Source: Chloroflexota bacterium (GTDB lineage: Bacteria > Chloroflexota > Anaerolineae > Caldilineales > Caldilineaceae). Taken from it: a stretch of DNA of 24,151 bases. The notes under the pieces are model-generated. The model was not told the DNA's origin. It made no database searches and saw only the letters and a program-made list of their open reading frames with translations. The stretch covers positions 1-24,151 of the forward strand of contig QEUW01000106.1 of NCBI GenBank assembly GCA_003577005.1. Direction: 5' to 3'. The position numbers and the translations under genes are program-made. This document shows, piece after piece, positions 21,565-24,151 of the stretch (its first letter is position 1; each line of letters opens with the position of its first letter).

Positions 21565-22305
21565 TCACTCCTCGCACCCAATCCCATCCTTGTTCCGATC
21601 AAAACCGTGTGGGTCGGGTGGTAGCACAGTAAAGTTTCTGAACTCTATATCCCCACAATTCAAGTCAGGCACACCGTATGGAATACATATCGATGGATAG
21701 CTAGGATCACAGAGCGGTGTAGGTGTTCTTGTCGGCAACGGTGTGGGTGTCAAGGTGAAGGTAGGCGTAGCCGTTGGCACAGGTGTCGCTGTCTCCGTTG
21801 GCCGCGGCGTATCAGTCGGCCACGGCGTTGGCGTATCGGTTGGCCATGGCGTGTCCGTGGGCGGCGCTTCGATGACCTGAGGCACCTGGGTGTCAGTCGG
21901 CCAGGGCGTATCGGTTGGTAGCACGTCAGGCGTCGCTGGCCGTGTCATAGTCGCCGTAGGAATCACGGGCGTCCACGTGGGTGAGGGTGTCCAGGTGGCG
22001 GTTGGCTCAAAGCTGACCATGCTGCTGGGCTGTGGAACGCCACCAACCGGTCCACTGGGGGCCGAAAGCCGCGTCAAGAACTCCATTGCACGCCTTTGCT
22101 GCTCAATCTGAATGGCGATCCATATCCCGATGATGCCTGTTGTCAAGACAAACAAGACACTGAACGCCAGCACCTGCACCATCATGAAGACGCTGACAAT
22201 ATAGAAGATGCGGTTGTCGTTTGCCTCCTCTTCAAGCGCCTGGTAGAGACGAAGGCGGCGCACAAGCCCGGGCTTCGGAGGACGACGCAGGGGCTGGATA
22301 CTCAC
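21565..22305 (-). CDS. membrane-anchored surface protein with Thr/Pro repeats and Excalibur-like domain
   Basis: A protein of about 246 residues. After a basic N-terminus there is one membrane helix (residues 35-65, [20 protein letters not shown]). A long linker follows with repeated [10 protein letters not shown] and [12 protein letters not shown] units, about 110 residues. The C-terminus has [20 protein letters not shown] and ends [13 protein letters not shown], the DxDxDGxxCE calcium-binding pattern of Excalibur domains. It is presumably displayed outside the cell on the linker. The preferred start is the GTG at 22303-22305 behind GGGAGGT; another GTG lies at 22317. The low-complexity DNA could vary in length by slippage. 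Confidence 0.75.
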   Translation of the reverse strand: MSIQPLRRPPKPGLVRRLRLYQALEEEANDNRIFYIVSVFMMVQVLAFSVLFVLTTGIIGIWIAIQIEQQRRAMEFLTRLSAPSGPVGGVPQPSSMVSFEPTATWTPSPTWTPVIPTATMTRPATPDVLPTDTPWPTDTQVPQVIEAPPTDTPWPTDTPTPWPTDTPRPTETATPVPTATPTFTLTPTPLPTRTPTPLCDPSYPSICIPYGVPDLNCGDIEFRNFTVLPPDPHGFDRNKDGIGCEE

Positions 22306-22359
22306 AATACCTCCCACCCCTCATCCGTCAACCAAAGCCGATGGGGGGAATTCCCTGGT

Positions 22360-22605
22360 TTAGAGACGAATAAACCCTTTATCTGTCTCGGAATACTCTT
22401 CGGGCAATGGCGGCGGTATCAGATCATCGGTCCCTGTCTTCAACCATGACCATAATACCTGCTCATGAAAACGACGTAGCCACTCTAGATCATTCCCATC
22501 GTCCGCATATTCGAGCACAGCAAGAAAACCATCCAGATAGCCGCGCCGATACTCCTGTTCAGGGTTCGTATCAAAGTTTGTATTCAATAGTTCATCCGCA
22601 TTCAT
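22360..22605 (-). CDS. hypothetical small acidic protein
   Basis: An 81-residue acidic protein starting MNADELLNTNFDTNPEQEYR, with RGYLDGFLAVLEYADDGNDL and an aromatic helix (LRRFHEQVLWSWLKTG), ending in a proline-rich tail. The ATG at 22603-22605 has AGGAG 10 nt upstream; the ATG three codons earlier is too close to that site. I do not recognise a family, though EYRRGYxDGF-like starts occur in small mobile-element proteins. It lies 55 bp before the Excalibur-like gene on the same strand and may share its transcript. Confidence 0.55.
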   Translation of the reverse strand: MNADELLNTNFDTNPEQEYRRGYLDGFLAVLEYADDGNDLEWLRRFHEQVLWSWLKTGTDDLIPPPLPEEYSETDKGFIRL

Positions 22606-22646
22606 TGTGGTCATGCTCCTATGTGCGTTTATGGCCGATGTTAAAG

Positions 22647-22757
22647 TCACGTATCTTCAAAATCGCCGCGCAGATACTCCCACCCGCGGTCGGTGAGTTG
22701 CCAAAAGATGCGCCGGCCGCGCAGCAGATCCAGCGCGCACCAGTACAGCATCTGCAT
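22647..22757 (-). CDS. 36-residue microprotein with winged-helix-like end, coupled to the XRE gene
   Basis: A very short frame one base after the XRE stop: MQMLYWCALDLLRGRRIFWQ, then LTDRGWEYLRGDFEDT. The phrase FWQLTDRGWEYLRGDF matches the last helix and wing of winged-helix regulators (xLTxRGxEYLxG). It may be a real small protein translated by coupling with the XRE gene, or the tail of a deleted winged-helix gene. No separate ribosome site is obvious; a second ATG lies two codons in. Confidence 0.4.
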   Translation of the reverse strand: MQMLYWCALDLLRGRRIFWQLTDRGWEYLRGDFEDT

Positions 22758-22758
22758 C

Positions 22759-23157
22759 CTATGAATTGCCGCCGATAATGCGGGGTTCATCTCCTGCCCT
22801 CAACATCTTTGCCAGGTTCAGCAGGACCCCTTTTTTGTCTTCGCTTAGCTGCTGATAGATGGATAGGAACTCTTTGGTGAGTGTGTCCAGCGCGCTCAGA
22901 GCCTCCGTGTCTTCTTCGTGGTCGTCGTCAGTTACACCGGCTAACGGATCATCAGTGAGGCCGATCAGATACAATAGAGACACACCGAGGGCGTCTGCCA
23001 ACTTCATGGCGGTCTTAACACCCAAATTGACATCTTTACCATTTTCGATCTGAGAAATGTATCCCCGATCCACCCCCACGATGCGTGCAAGAGTTTCCTG
23101 ATTCAAGCCCACTCTTCTTCGTTCGATCAAGACTCTGTCGCCTCTGATCACGCTCAT
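22759..23157 (-). CDS. XRE/Cro-CI-type transcriptional regulator
   Basis: A 132-residue repressor-like protein. The N-terminal HTH_3 domain is complete: LIERRRVGLNQETLARIVGV, then DRGYISQIENGKDVNLGVKT and AMKLADALGVSLLYLIG. The C-terminal half is acidic and helical (DDDHEEDTEALSALDTLTKE), with no peptidase motif, so it is probably an oligomerisation domain. The start is leaderless-looking: TACAAT (minus strand, 23164-23169) lies 6 nt before the ATG and there is no ribosome site. It is divergent from the RHH gene, with 146 bp between starts, as in phage or element switch regions. Confidence 0.88.
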   Translation of the reverse strand: MSVIRGDRVLIERRRVGLNQETLARIVGVDRGYISQIENGKDVNLGVKTAMKLADALGVSLLYLIGLTDDPLAGVTDDDHEEDTEALSALDTLTKEFLSIYQQLSEDKKGVLLNLAKMLRAGDEPRIIGGNS

Positions 23158-23163
23158 AAGAAG

Positions 23164-23169
23164 ATTGTA
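23164..23169 (-). promoter_or_regulatory. -10 box of the XRE gene, leaderless start
   Basis: TACAAT on the minus strand, followed by CTTCTT and the ATG at 23155-23157. No Shine-Dalgarno can fit. The -35 region is weak. Confidence 0.5.
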
Positions 23170-23229
23170 AATCCCGTTCGCATTGGTTGTGATTGCTTAC
23201 ATCATTGGTAAATAAATACAACAAAGTAC

Positions 23230-23257
23230 TTGACATTGTATTGCATTGTGGTATTAT
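23230..23257 (+). promoter_or_regulatory. promoter of the RHH gene with 18-bp operator-like sequence
   Basis: TTGACA (23230-23235), a 16-bp spacer and TATTAT (23252-23257) form a near-consensus promoter. Its -35/spacer region, 23232-23249, is the exact reverse complement of 20151-20168 and has two CATTGT words 10 bp apart. A repressor bound here would block the RNA polymerase. Confidence 0.65.
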
Positions 23258-23303
23258 AGTGAATGAAAACGTCATTTGATGTTTTTAGTTACGTGAGGAA
23301 ACC

Positions 23304-23498
23304 ATGACAATTGCCCTGACTGAATACTTGCCCCAGGTGCGTTGCACCGTTGAGATGAAGCGCAAGCTCGAAGAGATCACTGCGCACAGTGTCACGCCTC
23401 GTGTCACCGATCACATCCGCGCCGCCATCGAAGACTACATCGAGAAACACTGGCGTGAGGAGTACGCCGACGATGCGACACCCGAACTAGTCAAATAG
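23304..23498 (+). CDS. small ribbon-helix-helix-like protein
   Basis: A 64-residue protein. QVRCTVEMKRKLEEITAHSV followed by TPRVTDHIRAAIEDYIEKHW fits a ribbon-helix-helix fold: a short strand (VRCTV), helix A, a turn, and helix B ending in basic and aromatic residues. The C-terminus is acidic. GAGGAAA lies just upstream of the ATG. It is divergent from the XRE repressor and has an 18-bp operator-like site in its promoter, with direct repeats 10 bp apart as RHH dimers often bind. It is probably a DNA-binding regulator, perhaps of itself and of the toxin-antitoxin promoter. Confidence 0.65.
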   Translation: MTIALTEYLPQVRCTVEMKRKLEEITAHSVTPRVTDHIRAAIEDYIEKHWREEYADDATPELVK

Positions 23499-23509
23499 CC
23501 CCCTGCAGG

Positions 23510-23664
23510 GCCGGATGCGGGTCCGGCGTTGCGGGGGACGGCGAGCGGTGTGGCGTGAGGCCAACGGCCTGGGGGTCTGCACACCCTCCGCACAGCGCCA
23601 CCCTTCGCCGTTCCTTCTTCTTTTTCTCCTTGCGGGGGCCGGCTGACGCCCTGTCAGGCCGGCC
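23510..23664. repeat. two strong GC-rich hairpins flanking a pyrimidine tract
   Basis: GCCGGA-TGCGGG-TCCGGC (23510-23527) follows the RHH gene by 11 bp. GGCCGGC-TGAC pairs with GTCA-G-GCCGGCC (23637-23664), 20 nt before the ATG at 23685. A run of pyrimidines (about 23609-23630) lies between them. Neither has a T-run right after its stem, so they are not classic terminators; the second would lie in the leader of the next gene. Confidence 0.5.
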
Positions 23665-23684
23665 CAGATTCACGAGAGGTCCAG

Positions 23685-24080
23685 ATGGTGACGACAAGAC
23701 GGGGGGTTTCTGCTCCCATTGCCAACGTAGTCAACCAAGGTGTTCTCCAGATCCTGACCCAAAACATGAAGGAATGTGTCAAGCTGGCGCCAGGCGGCCA
23801 GATCTATCGCCGCCTGTCGCGTGGGCTGCACGTGGTCTATGCGCGCATCGATGGCCGCTGTCGCCTGGCGTTGGGCCGCGAGGCGCCCAGCGAACCCAGC
23901 CAGCAAGAGGTGAGCATCCTCATGCGGGCCTTTGGCGTGCCGGCAGGGTCCGAGCAAGAACGGCGCCAGGGCACCTGGCAAGAACCTACCACAGAGCGCG
24001 TCGTGACGTTCAACGTGATCGAGCTGCGCTGGCGAGAAGTGGGGCGCAGCGATGGCGAAGAAGAGACTGACGAAGCGTGA
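23685..24080 (+). CDS. hypothetical protein
   Basis: A 131-residue soluble protein that I do not recognise. It starts MVTTRRGVSAPIANVVNQGV and contains a compact, strand-rich centre (IYRRLSRGLHVVYARIDGRC, then RLALGREAPSEPSQQEVSIL) and VVTFNVIELRWREVG, followed by an acidic tail. AGAGG lies 5 nt upstream of the ATG. Its 3' end overlaps the next gene by 29 bp, which suggests an operon. Position and size fit an accessory gene of the element or prophage-like region. No function is proposed. Confidence 0.6.
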   Translation: MVTTRRGVSAPIANVVNQGVLQILTQNMKECVKLAPGGQIYRRLSRGLHVVYARIDGRCRLALGREAPSEPSQQEVSILMRAFGVPAGSEQERRQGTWQEPTTERVVTFNVIELRWREVGRSDGEEETDEA

Positions 24081-24151
24081 GAGCGAGGTGTTGGCGGCCA
24101 TCCTCGACGGTTGTGGCCGCGGGGACTTCGGAGACGACGCCCACCCCAGCC
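24052..24151 (+). CDS. hypothetical protein, cut by the window edge
   Basis: Starts MAKKRLTKRESEVLAAILDG inside the end of the previous gene and runs off the window as CGRGDFGDDAHPS. GCGCAGCGATGG gives no clear ribosome site; translation is probably coupled to the upstream gene. There is too little sequence to name a family. Confidence 0.45.
   Translation, partial: MAKKRLTKRESEVLAAILDGCGRGDFGDDAHPS

Noticed and set aside
23637..23664. Rho-independent terminator
   Set aside because: Strong stem but no T-run after it on either strand.
1..24151. CRISPR array
   Set aside because: No set of regularly spaced repeats with unique spacers; only tandem tRNA fragments and dispersed palindromes.

Overview
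The window looks like a Chloroflexota (Anaerolineae/Caldilineae-like) chromosome segment. The clues are two surface-type proteins with long Thr/Pro-rich linkers, Uma2 and MNT/HEPN genes in the backbone, moderately high GC, and several dispersed IS and recombinase genes. This assignment is inference; no rRNA or complete tRNA is present to confirm it.

Region 1 (1-7.9 kb) is mostly plus-strand backbone: the C-terminal part of DNA polymerase IV, a minus-strand membrane protein, a Gfo/Idh/MocA-type oxidoreductase, a MNT/HEPN (MntA/HepT-like) pair, malate synthase, a Uma2 nuclease-fold protein, a fold-III PLP enzyme (D-threonine aldolase/D-serine dehydratase family) and a COG3618-type amidohydrolase. 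The metabolic genes could form a route that yields glyoxylate and consumes it by malate synthase, but this is inference. dinB, hepT and uma2 each carry a single-base frameshift.

Region 2 (7.9-12.4 kb) starts with a secreted FxLYD-like protein. A PIN-like/HEPN-like fusion follows, frameshifted and cut at its 5' end by a 1245-bp IS1-like element with 28-bp inverted repeats. That element's transposase has an internal TAG. Next come a six-helix membrane protein and an unknown protein, separated by an attC-like palindrome in a layout resembling integron cassettes.

Region 3 (12.4-17.0 kb) holds a tyrosine recombinase with an operator-like palindrome, a small ORF with an extended -10 promoter, a HTH protein, the 3' remnant of a DNA methyltransferase-like gene, and an ISL3-family element. 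The ISL3 element has no target duplication and truncated genes on both sides, which suggests an IS-mediated deletion.

Region 4 (17.0-24.15 kb) looks like one or more integrative elements. A minus-strand operon (hypothetical protein, two small proteins, truncated ATPase with an internal TAG) sits beside a second tyrosine recombinase. Next to that recombinase is a perfect 39-bp tandem duplication of the 3' half of a tRNA-Val(CAC), followed by a terminator: an attachment-site scar. Beyond it lie a Phd/RelE-like toxin-antitoxin pair bracketed by palindromes, an orphan CopG-type antitoxin, two membrane or surface proteins, and a divergent XRE repressor/ribbon-helix-helix switch.

Two regulatory patterns stand out. 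An exact 18-bp sequence occurs at both the toxin-antitoxin promoter and the RHH promoter. Three regulator or antitoxin genes also have a -10 box exactly 6 nt before the ATG and no Shine-Dalgarno, as expected for leaderless mRNAs.
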